Below, one piece after another: positions 49,119 through 56,445 of a DNA stretch of 64,000 nucleotides. The translations under genes were made by a program, and so were the position numbers. A model generated the notes under the pieces. It did not search any database. It saw nothing but the letters and a program-made list of their open reading frames with translations, and was not told the origin of the DNA. The stretch comes from Paralvinella palmiformis (taxonomy: Eukaryota; Annelida; Polychaeta; Terebellida; Alvinellidae), in contig JAODUP010000275.1 of assembly GCA_025642065.1 (NCBI GenBank), positions 365,001-429,000 on the forward strand, given 5' to 3'. Every line of letters begins with the position of its first letter. Position 1 is the stretch's first letter.

Positions 49119-51757
49119 AGACTGCATGTGTGTTACACAGACAAATCAATTGGTGATGATCTACAGAAAAACACCCTTCATAGTTAGACTTATTAATAGG
49201 ACTTAGAATGCTATTTTTACGTGAATCTTATCTTACATTGTTTGTGTGGAAGTTTGAGTTATGTCTAAATAAAATGTGTAATAAAATTTTTATAAATGAC
49301 TAAAAATCATAAATAAATAGATAATCTTATCTTACCGTAAATACTTGGGTATAAGTAGATTTTTTTGGGTAGAGAAAGGGGAGTTCCCAGAACCACTTCG
49401 ACTTATACACGCATCATATTTCCTACCAGCTGAAGGAAAGATGTTTTCAGCCATCCTTGACACACAACATTATAGGATTCAACCCAATAAGAGTCAGAAT
49501 CAGAATAAAATCGTCACATCGCTGTTATTATTATTCAATAAATAACAATTAATTTTCACCAAACTGTTATTTGGATCTCATAAACATGCTGGTCTTTATG
49601 TAATAATACTTGATAGTCACATTAATAACACTTGCCTTATTGAAGTTACAATCAGGCATGTTTGTGTGAGCCATAGTTGGAACAGAATCACCACATCTCT
49701 GTCTACTAGTCTTATTCAATAAATTACAAATAACTTTCACCAAACTGTTATTTGGATCTCTGGAACGCGCTGTTAACTACCCACACTTCCAGATGATTAG
49801 CGATAATATAGGAATCACTGTTCACATTGTGTGTGTGTGTGTGTGTGTGTGCATGCGTGTGTCACTGCCAGGGCAGAAATTGACATTGATATATTTATGA
49901 CACACTTACTGACACCATGAATTTGATATGACCATTAATTGACCTTGACTTATATGATGAGCTTATGCATGAGGAAAGAATTACGGGGTCAAAAATTGAC
50001 CTCGACTTATCTGCCGGGTCAACTTATACGCGAGTATATCCAGTACAACACACATTTACCCACACAGAGACGGTCAATAATTCAGAATTATTAGGATTTA
50101 GAATGCTATTATTATCTGTTTGTTTGTGTGTAAGTTAGATGTGCTTAAATAAAATATGTAATTATTTCTTTACAAATGACCAAAAGTTGCTTACCGATGG
50201 TCAGTTTTGGTCTCCCATCATCAACTCAGTAAAATCCCTACCTCATTTATCATGATAATTTTCTTTGGAATAGATTTCCTTCCGTGTCCAATTGTATCAT
50301 GCTAATATGGTTCCTAAATAGTAATTATGGTACCTACTTCTCTGTCAATAACAAATATGATCTCTTCTGATTGGCCAAAAAGTAGGATTATGTTATTTGA
50401 TTGGCTGATGAATAATGAACCGTAGAGCTGTAGTTGAATCGTTATCATTGTGTTGGGATAGATGAAGCTTTGCTTAAGTTGATTAATATGCTAATTTATG
50501 TTAATGTCTGTTAATATGTTTATTAGTGATTGTTATTATTGTTTATGTGAACCAAAACTAATTCTCTAAATATCCTTTTGATTAAAGCAGATATATAAGA
50601 TAAATATAAACCCATATCACTCAAAGTACAGGCGAAACACAAAATTATAACTGACTATAGATATAAAGTGACTATATTATAACAATAGATTTAATATGAG
50701 TTGAAACAGTGTAATATCTGCAACTTTCTTGCCAAACATGATTAATGGATGAAGGTTAATTCTAAGCATATGACATCAAAATGCATGATACTGACACGGT
50801 ATCAAGTAGGTCCTAAAGAGTATCTTAGATTATGGTTCTCAAAATAGATGTGCCCAAAATATGGTTTTAAATTAACCGCTTTTCATCCTAAAGCCAAGAA
50901 CTATTGAAAGAACTGGTAATTCAAATTTCATTAATGAAATCAAGGCTCATTATATTGTTAGGCTGAGGGTGTATTGAGTGACCATAAATAGGTGTTGATG
51001 GTAGAACACCAAACAATGCTCAATCAATGGCTATTTGTCATCTCAGGTCGGAGTTGTTTGTTTATTCAAATATGAATGTTATTGTTGTTGTTTTTTTATA
51101 TTAAATTCTTAATGTCATTTTGAAATAATGCTAAATTATGCCAAGCCTCGATGTAGACATAATATCTAGAGAGCATTATATTTGTCTCTAACAAAATGTG
51201 ACACTAAGCATAGAAAGGTATATATCTTTAATTAAACAATAAATATATTTTACTGAAGAAGATATGTATTTTATCCCTTTTGTTCATCTAAGGAAGAGCA
51301 GTTCCTCAATCAGCTGGAAACATTACAAGAAGAACACACAAAGTCCCTTAAGGAGACTATCAACTCATTACAACAACAACATCAGGTTAGTCATATTAAG
51401 ATAATCTGTTAGAAATTAGGTTTTTAACTTCAGGTAATAAACTAAAATATTGACCTTTGGTTTGTAATAAAATATTTATTAAGGGCTTAACTTCTAAAAA
51501 AACTTTTGCAGAACTAAAATTGGTTCAACTTTTAAGACAGATTCTAATTTTGTTTGTGTTTAAGGCAGATAATCTCTACAGGAAAGTCATCACAACAAGG
51601 AGATGTTAAGAAGTGTTTTATTTCAATTTTTCCTGTTGTACTATATTAGAAACATAATGCATATTAATAATTCTTTCTAAATTTATGCAGAAAGAACTAC
51701 AGTCTGTCTTTCAAGAAGAGGCTAAAAAAGTAGAAAAAGTGGTGCAAAAAGCAATTC

Positions 51758-51795
<38 letters not shown>

Positions 51796-54700
51796 ATTGA
51801 GAGATTTAGAACTGCTTTCAACTGGATTTTCAGTTTTGACTTATAAAACTAATCATTTTTGATTGACTGGTTTTCAGGTGATTGTAGCCAACCATCATCG
51901 TAGATCAAAGAAACAAATTAACATATTATTAGTAGATTATTATTTTTTTTAGTTTGTCCAACTATTGATCAGGTGGGCTACTCTACTGTATCACGGTGTG
52001 TTGTCTTTACCATATCCACCTTGCGAAGTGTTTGTAATCAGTTTGATCTCAGACACACTTCAATGTTTATTTCTGATACAAGAACGATCATCAGTTAATC
52101 TGGATAATCAATATTATAGAACAACTTAATAAAATACGGTGGTTTTATACGATACTCTGGATATTCTTGTGTTTCTATTGTGTTCTTTGTTACACGGTTA
52201 AAAGTGACGGTACTAACTCTTATCAGTTAGAAAACATATTGTGATTTTTACAACCTTCTTTGTATCTGATGTTGTTTGCTGCAGGAAGAACAACACAAAC
52301 AGCAGAGAAATATGGAAGTGATCTTAGAGGAAGAAAGAAGAAAAAGTTTATTATATCTGGAGGAGCAACAGGTATTTTAACAGTAGCTGTTAACTACTTT
52401 GACAAAGATAGCAGATCATTAAAGTAGTGGTGAGGGTTGGGAGGAAGGGGTGTTGGATAGTAAGTTTTATTGCCATCATCTGAAGGTAAAATGTTTTCTT
52501 CCAGTTTCATCCTGTCTCATTCAAGTCAGCCATAAGTATAATTTTTATTTATTTATTATATGTAAATCACCATAGAATAATAATATTATTATTATTATTA
52601 TTATAAATGTCTGACAGTATAAGTTAAAGAATGAGATTTTTCTCCGGATTAATAGCCAACTTAATTTGTTATTGATATTGTTGTTCCTCCTAAAGTTGTA
52701 TATATAAGGCGCCTCTGTGGTCTAGCGGTAGCGTGTTGAACCACAGATCACTACCACCTGTGGGTGAATCTTGGCCTGGGCATATCTGAAGGTTGTTTCA
52801 TGTTTGACTTCGCTTCATTACCTTTGGAGCTCACTTGGCCCATTTAGCTTACCATGTGCACAAAGGTGGCTGTAAAACATCAATCATCATCATCCTAAAG
52901 TTGTATACTATTTCTTATATTAATTTACTTAATACGATGCATTTTAATAAAATAAATTCCCAACAAATGTAACCTGCACTCTGATAGTGCAGTGAATATA
53001 GCACTGTACTGTAAATCTCAAGTTTGGAGTTGAAATCCAAGTGAGACCTGCATTTGTGGAATAGACAAAGGAATTATTCACTTCATACTAGCTACAAACA
53101 AATAGATGTTCTGATGGCACAATTGTTAGAGCAGTGTATTACACACCTGCAGGTTCTCAGTTCAAATCCTGTATATAGCTGTGTTTATGGGATTTATTTC
53201 CCTAGGGATTTGACCCCTGACCATGTGTGTCCTACTTATGACTATTGCCAAAAGCTAAACAACTTAATTCAACTAAACTAACTACAAACAAATAAAAAAT
53301 ATATTTTAAAATCATGATAGAATTTGACTAAAACGTAAAAGATGATGTGTTTATTTCTCTGTGATATGTGAGTTTATAATAGTTGTACTGAGACTAAAGT
53401 TTCATAAATAAGTATAGTTTTGTTGGACATATGTTCTATATTTATCTATATTTGATGAACGTTTTGTAAATATGACAGACGAAGTGGCAAAAGGATGTGA
53501 CTGAAATGAAGAAGGAAATGTTAGAGCTACTGGGAGAGGTGGCTGAAGAAGAACATCACAAATCTGAGGTAAAGTTAGCCATTTCAAGATGATATAATAA
53601 ATTTTGTATTAAGTGACACTGTGTTGTGTACGAAATTTATTGCTCTGTGATAGGTTTACCTTATGGAAATATACATTTCATTGTCATATCAGGTATTAGA
53701 TATTATAAATAAAGATCATGTAAGAAGTCATACATTAAATTATGTTAATAAGCTCATTAACATAACAATGAAACATCTCCACGACACGGGTAACACAATA
53801 ATGTATCAATAAAAAGGTTTCTTGGTTACAGGTCACAGGAAAAGGTTTCCCAAATTAGTCAGAATGTTAGTGTTATATATTAAAATCAATTCCAATCAGA
53901 CCCAGTGCGTTGACTTATAAATTAAACTTATGCCAACACAAACAAATACACACCAATCCAACTCTTGTTGTGGACTGGGGACAGGTGTCAGTGGCACAGG
54001 TGGCTGCTCTGTGTCCTTCTATGCACTTGCCGCAGCTAATTCCTCACAATTAATACTGTCTGTGACCTTTTTCGCTAGTGGTTCAAAGCTGTAGGGCTTG
54101 ATATCCTTCAGAATGTCAAACCTTTCGTCGGAATCTGACATTTTGTCTGTCAACTGGTCAGAACCCTTGTAAACAAGCTGTGGCACTACGTGATGTTTGG
54201 CAAAATGATATCACACAATAACCCCTAGTGAGTGTAGTACACAGTAGCAATGGCTCATGAAAGTTAGGAAATTAAGGATTTTTGGATGATTTTAATCGAA
54301 ATATGCTAGCTGGTGGTTAGAATTATTTTGAGTGTGGTACTACTGCATCTGATATAATTGTTTGTTATGTTATATTTACTTCGAAATGTGAAATTTCTTA
54401 TCCCGTCACCTTTACCCTTTTGTACTATATATATTGTTATTGGAAGTCATATTGGGATGTTAGCTAGGAATTATAAATTGCTAATCTTAGTACGGTAAGT
54501 AAGTAAGGATTAATGACACATCAACACAAAAAAGGTCATTTAGTATTATCTCCACTATTTTATTATTTATTATAATATCTAGGAAGACACAGAGTGTCAG
54601 TTTTAAACCTTAGTTCCATATAAGAGGATTGTTAATAAACTTAGATGATTTTGATTAACTGGTGGATTGACATTATATAATACTATATTATTATTATCAT

Positions 54701-55427
54701 CATCATCATTATCATCACCATCAATAGTAGAATATTATTATTATTACCCCTAACTTTTATAGGCTGCTATAAAGAAGGCACTTAAAGCTGAGAGAGAGGA
54801 ACATAATGATACAATGAAAACAGTTCTATGTGATACCAAGGCACAAATGGAAAGATATGTAAATGATCAAAGACAGGTAAAAATATAATTTAATGTTTGC
54901 CATAATGTAAGTGACATTGTAAAATAAAGTGAAAGATGATGAGTCGAGTACAGGTTCTTCAAACAATAATAATTTGTTATTAATTTCTAAACAAAACATT
55001 GAGATGTTTTGTAAATGTTGCATTCGTGTTTTTAATGTTTACTCAAACTGCCTTGAAACAGTCCGGTAGTTTTAGTGATATAGTAATGTGCTTTCTATCA
55101 AATTGTGCAAATTTATTAACATTTGAGCAAATATTTGTTTGAAATATCCTCTCTTGTCTCTGTTTTATTTGAGAGACTGTCTCTCAAATAAAACAGAGAC
55201 AAGAGAGGATGTTTAATAATCATATCTCTCAGAGAAATGATTATTAAGTTGGTTCTAATTTTCAGTTTTTATAAATGTATTAGTGTCTATTGTAGGCTGA
55301 CAAGAAGATGTTACAGCGATCATTAATGGCAACAGATCTATTTCTGGATAGTGCTAGACATCAGATACAGCTTTTGTTACAGTCAGATGAGAGTATAGAT
55401 GACGAGCCATCAGCTGATGTTACCTGA
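38601..55427 (+). CDS. CCDC91: CCDC91/p56-like GGA-binding coiled-coil protein, about 15 exons
   Basis: CCDC91 (p56) is an accessory protein that binds the GAE domain of GGA clathrin adaptors and acts in trans-Golgi sorting. Exons: 38601-38615 (tentative), 38758-38811, 41396-41477, 42316-42551, 43075-43214, 43461-43728, 46047-46148, 46376-46453, 48048-48155, 51293-51385, 51691-51759, 52285-52371, 53479-53568, 54763-54876, 55296-55427. All phases join with GT-AG introns, giving about 555 residues (human about 441). DDDDFGEFGGFEAAE (12-26) is the adaptor motif. A Ser/Asp-rich linker follows to about residue 230, then Glu/Lys/Gln-rich heptads to the end. KELEDVRKAGHQAVSVIIEE in the middle is the best family match. 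From exon 6 on, nearly all introns are phase 0, usual in coiled coils. No break was found. The first exon is the weak point. Confidence 0.9.
38758..38811 (+). CDS. CCDC91: CCDC91 exon with GAE-binding motif
   Basis: Eighteen codons, SSGEAFDDDDFGEFGGFE, between TTCACAG and GTAAGT. Overlapping FGEF and FGGF after four aspartates match the hydrophobic-G-x-hydrophobic motif bound by GGA and AP-1 gamma ear domains. Confidence 0.9.
39855..41020 (-). mobile_element. MITE family 1 (copy d), interrupted by a LINE
   Basis: On the minus strand it begins AGACATGGGGTCATTTAAAT at 41020 and runs through the family sequence to CAGAAATATTTCTT. It is interrupted by 39998-40857 and resumes CCATGGCAATCCTACTTGG to about 39855, where the far inverted end is eroded. 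The break falls inside TTTCTTCCATGACAATCC of intact copies. Confidence 0.8.
39998..40858 (+). pseudogene. 5'-truncated LINE, ORF2 C-terminal part
   Basis: Frames in order: LNFSSSLKNLEHCIADIWLW, then (frame change) SVKNLGVIFDQCINMHEHVT and SRIDYCNSLL stop, then RLQRIQNSAACIV, LRWLPVRQRIHFKIMLITYK, and FSVAAPTLWNKLPANIR ending KTHLFKVAF. This is the post-palm region of a jockey/Nimb/CR1-like LINE. It ends AAGGGCGCTTTATTAAATAT then (ATT)n, typical of a LINE 3' end. Stops and frameshifts make it dead. It is sense to CCDC91. Confidence 0.85.
41061..41156. repeat. Two adjacent (TA)n microsatellites
   Basis: TA tracts at about 41061-41086 and 41096-41152 separated by a short TTGAATATTATT-like spacer, ending in CACACA. 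Confidence 0.95.
41268..41315. repeat. (TA)n microsatellite
   Basis: About 48 bases of alternating TA, 80 bp before the acceptor of the next CCDC91 exon. Confidence 0.95.
41396..41477 (+). CDS. CCDC91: CCDC91 exon (AAEPTVP...)
   Basis: Starts GCAGCCGAA, coding AAEP directly after GGFE as in the human protein (GGFEAAE), and ends TGGGTTATGGCAG|GTATGA in phase 1. Confidence 0.9.
42316..42551 (+). CDS. CCDC91: CCDC91 exon, low-complexity linker
   Basis: Seventy-nine residues from AVASSLPPSE to KNRFCADFTKIDE, rich in Ser, Thr and Asp, with NWAAIGEDLDD. The acceptor is ATGCAG and the donor GAG|GTAATA, phase 0. Confidence 0.85.
43075..43214 (+). CDS. CCDC91: CCDC91 exon, linker
   Basis: Codes GLWAEKALSEQQTDEFKSF to HHTIDSIS plus TG, after TTCTAG. 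The donor is GTTAGT, phase 2. There is no domain; the sequence is polar. Confidence 0.8.
43461..43728 (+). CDS. CCDC91: CCDC91 exon, linker to coiled coil
   Basis: Ninety codons: acidic Ser-rich stretch (SSVLDDLDLDPASSHSSHS), then MTLTELHLLKLQQQQIKEEL, the start of the coiled coil. It ends CAACAG|GTGAAA, phase 0, about 30 bases before a (TA)n tract. Confidence 0.88.
43758..43981. mobile_element. Foldback element flanked by (TA)n tracts
   Basis: Between two (TA)n tracts (43758-43800 and 43947-43981) lies 43812-43939. It starts TATATGTTACAGTTAATCTG and ends with the inverse ATTAACTGTAACATATG; a second inverted pair is TCAGGTAATATGT/ACATATTACCTGA. The arms are about 45 bases with small differences. 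This looks like a hairpin MITE that targets TA repeats. Confidence 0.7.
44527..45310 (+). mobile_element. pogo/Tigger-like transposon with transposase C-terminal remnant
   Basis: It has TA at both edges, left end TACCATATGTACTTGCGTAT and, read inversely, right end TACTGCATATACATTTTTAG. Both ends also share GTCTTATAA. Inside, the plus strand carries INYFKQHYGNECTAADNLAV and, after a stop and frame change, TKLFKKCSISNDLDGTEDEL. That is the characteristic C-terminal motif of pogo/Tigger (jerky-type DDE) transposases. Most of the transposase is deleted, so it cannot move by itself. Confidence 0.78.
45534..45979. mobile_element. hAT-like MITE with 8-bp target duplication
   Basis: The ends are CAGTTCCCAC and, inverted from the right, CAGGGTTCCCACAGCC. 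The flanking octamers are ATTATACA and ATTATATT (6 of 8 agree). TCCTGGAAAA is repeated several times near both ends, as hAT transposase-binding repeats often are. CAG-type ends and an 8-bp duplication fit hAT. There is no transposase. Confidence 0.72.
46047..46148 (+). CDS. CCDC91: CCDC91 exon, coiled coil
   Basis: Thirty-four codons ELDKLSKHNSLLEGQRQKLK then EQLDEQEQNYQLLQ, with heptads of Leu. CTTCAG acceptor, GTACTG donor, phase 0. Confidence 0.9.
46376..46453 (+). CDS. CCDC91: CCDC91 exon with family signature
   Basis: Twenty-six codons, KKHSKELEDVRKAGHQAVSV then IIEEYK, the segment most conserved with vertebrate CCDC91 (HKQELEDMRKAGHEALSI). TTTCAG acceptor, GTAACA donor. Confidence 0.95.
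46454..48047 (+). other. CCDC91 intron, 1.6 kb
   Basis: There are possible hAT-type sequences: CAGTGTTCCTTCTAGG at 46555 and repeated GTTGGGCTAGT near 47450-47480, ending TCTGGCCCTG. I found no convincing target duplication, so no element is called. Confidence 0.5.
48048..48155 (+). CDS. CCDC91: CCDC91 exon, coiled coil
   Basis: Thirty-six codons ELCKLAVLEQQEKSRKLLSE to EALLKKQ. The donor is CAG|GTGTGTTTGTGTGTG, so it opens into a GT-rich stretch. Confidence 0.9.
49080..49115. repeat. (GT)n microsatellite
   Basis: About 36 bases of alternating GT followed by GAGAGA. Confidence 0.95.
49333..50045. mobile_element. pogo/Tigger-like MITE (copy 2)
   Basis: TA target bases lie at both edges. The left end is TACCGTAAATACTTGGGTAT; the right end read inversely is TACTGGATATACTCGCGTAT. 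The interior matches 14339-14885 (TTCCTACCAGCTGAAGGAAA, CACCAAACTGTTATTTGGAT) and contains a (GT)n tract near 49830. No coding remains. Confidence 0.75.
51293..51385 (+). CDS. CCDC91: CCDC91 exon, coiled coil
   Basis: Thirty-one codons EEQFLNQLETLQEEHTKSLK then ETINSLQQQHQ. The acceptor is CATCTAAG and the donor GTTAGT. Confidence 0.9.
51691..51759 (+). CDS. CCDC91: CCDC91 exon, coiled coil, donor in a microsatellite
   Basis: Twenty-three codons KELQSVFQEEAKKVEKVVQK then AIQ. The exon ends CAG and the intron begins as an uninterrupted (GT)n tract (51760-51790). Confidence 0.9.
51760..51790. repeat. (GT)n microsatellite forming a 5' splice site
   Basis: About 15 GT units start exactly at the exon-intron border of CCDC91, so the donor is CAG|GTGTGT rather than CAG|GTAAGT. 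Confidence 0.92.
52285..52371 (+). CDS. CCDC91: CCDC91 exon, coiled coil
   Basis: Twenty-nine codons EEQHKQQRNMEVILEEERRK then SLLYLEEQQ. CTGCAG acceptor, GTATTT donor. Confidence 0.9.
52703..52893 (+). mobile_element. tRNA-derived SINE, type A (copy 3), with perfect target duplication
   Basis: The head has TGGTCTAGCGGTAGCG; the B box is degraded (GGGTGAATC); the tail is (ATC)n. The 14-base duplication CCTAAAGTTGTATA at 52689-52702 and 52894-52907 is exact. It is in a CCDC91 intron, sense. Confidence 0.9.
52983..53090 (+). mobile_element. Truncated tRNA-derived SINE head
   Basis: ATAGTGCAGTGAATATAGCA resembles the A-box region of the type D SINE at 37320, and GGAGTTGAAATCC resembles a B box. 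The body is short, and the next SINE follows directly. Confidence 0.45.
53105..53281 (+). mobile_element. tRNA-derived SINE with 13-bp target duplication
   Basis: The head has GGCACAATTGTTAGAGCAG and the B box AGTTCAAATCC; the tail is made of AACT-like repeats. CTACAAACAAATA flanks it exactly at 53092-53104 and 53282-53294. Confidence 0.85.
53479..53568 (+). CDS. CCDC91: CCDC91 exon, coiled coil
   Basis: Thirty codons TKWQKDVTEMKKEMLELLGE then VAEEEHHKSE. ATGACAG acceptor, GAG|GTAAAG donor. Confidence 0.9.
53920..54141 (-). pseudogene. P2X7 C-terminal-domain-like fragment, antisense in CCDC91
   Basis: From ATG at 54141 the minus strand reads MSDSDERFDILKDIKPYSFE then PLAKKVTDSINCEELAAASA and a TAG at 54019-54021. 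The same frame continues after the stop with KDTEQPPVPLTPVPSPQQEL DWC. The acidic start, the PYxFEPLA motif and the later DWC resemble the multicopy invertebrate proteins that carry a P2X7-type cysteine-rich domain. The stop and the abrupt end make it a broken copy, probably a retrocopy. The identification is by motif only. Confidence 0.5.
54763..54876 (+). CDS. CCDC91: CCDC91 exon, coiled coil
   Basis: Thirty-eight codons AAIKKALKAEREEHNDTMKT then VLCDTKAQMERYVNDQRQ. TTATAG acceptor, GTAAAA donor. Confidence 0.9.
55146..55210. repeat. Perfect 65-bp palindrome (32-bp arms, 1-base centre)
   Basis: The left arm 55146-55177 starts ATCCTCTCTTGTCTCTG and ends GAGAGAC. A single T at 55178 is followed by the exact inverse at 55179-55210. 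All 32 pairs match. It lies in the last CCDC91 intron, 86 bases before the final exon. Confidence 0.96.
55296..55427 (+). CDS. CCDC91: CCDC91 last exon
   Basis: Forty-three codons and TGA: ADKKMLQRSLMATDLFLDSA, then RHQIQLLLQSDESIDDEPSA and DVT. Human CCDC91 also ends in a short helix (RSLSSLELFLSCAQKQL), so the C-terminus is believable. Confidence 0.92.
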   Translation, partial: ADKKMLQRSLMATDLFLDSARHQIQLLLQSDESIDDEPSADVT

Positions 55428-55629
55428 GTTTATAACTGATAAGTAAAATATGTTGTTTGTTATATCAGCAGCAAAGTAAGCTCAAGTATCTCTAAATGTT
55501 TGCTCGTTTAATGTTTATCAATTTTTTAAATATTAATCTGTCGGAATGAAGCTTGTTATATATTGATGTTAAGGGATTGGTCTTACTTTGTAAATAGTCT
55601 ATTGTTAAGGAGGGTGGAACCAACATTGC

Positions 55630-55662
<33 letters not shown>

Positions 55663-56224
55663 TAAACTGATACATTATTTCATCAGTTGGTTTGTATAAC
55701 AAAAGAAAGACTTAATATTGGTAGATTAGTAATAAGACTACTAAACTTTGTAATTTGTTTTTAACTGGAACATAACACAAATCATGAGATAAGTATATAA
55801 GTGTGGTTTGGTGTCAGAGTTGGGGCAGTTGATGATCAATTGTAATTAATTACATGATTGCAAGTAATCATTATTGTAATTGTAATCTTCATTTCTTTAT
55901 GCAGTATTATAATAATTATAATGAAATACCTTGTAAATGTAATCTTAATCAGTGATTACTTTTATAATTACACAGGTTGTTGAATTGTTTATTTTGTTAT
56001 ATCATAACACAACGTCAATATTAATATTATGATAAACTCGAGAAAGAAATATCATTTAATTTAGTTTCTGATCTTTCCCTGGATGAGTTTCTACTGGTCT
56101 CTCATTGGTCTAACTGATAGCATGATTGGTTATATATCTATAGGATATAATAATAATAATAATACTTCTATAGTGCCAATATCCTTGAAAAGAATCGTGC
56201 TCAGTAGGGTACCTAGTACAGGGG

Positions 56225-56445
56225 TTGGAAAAACTCATAGTCAGGGTACGATGCAAAGTTTATCAACAAATGATCAGATGGAAAGGAAACTTAGGAGAAA
56301 TAAGTACGGGTTCAAACCCCAGCTGGACTAGGTCAGATGAGTGTTTCATCTTATATAGTGGTAATTACAACTACATAAGCACTTTTGAACATGATGTAGT
56401 TTATGAAAAGGGTGCTATATAAATATGGTATATTATAATAATAAT
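56225..56445 (+). mobile_element. tRNA-derived SINE ending in a LINE-like tail
   Basis: The B box GGGTTCAAACCCC is near 56310. The 3' end GCACTTTTGAACATGATGTA, then GGTGCTATATAAATATGGTA and ATAATAATAA, matches the inverted tail at 62462-62530 (GCGCTTTTGAACAGG, GAGCGCTTTATAAATTTGG). This suggests a SINE that uses a LINE-type 3' end. Confidence 0.6.

Larger units (their letters stand above)
48156..51292 (+). other. CCDC91 intron, 3.1 kb
   Basis: Holds (GT)n at 49080-49115, the pogo-like MITE at 49333-50045 and AT-rich DNA. A GC-richer part at about 48240-48420 and 48860-49060 is not recognised. Confidence 0.7.
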
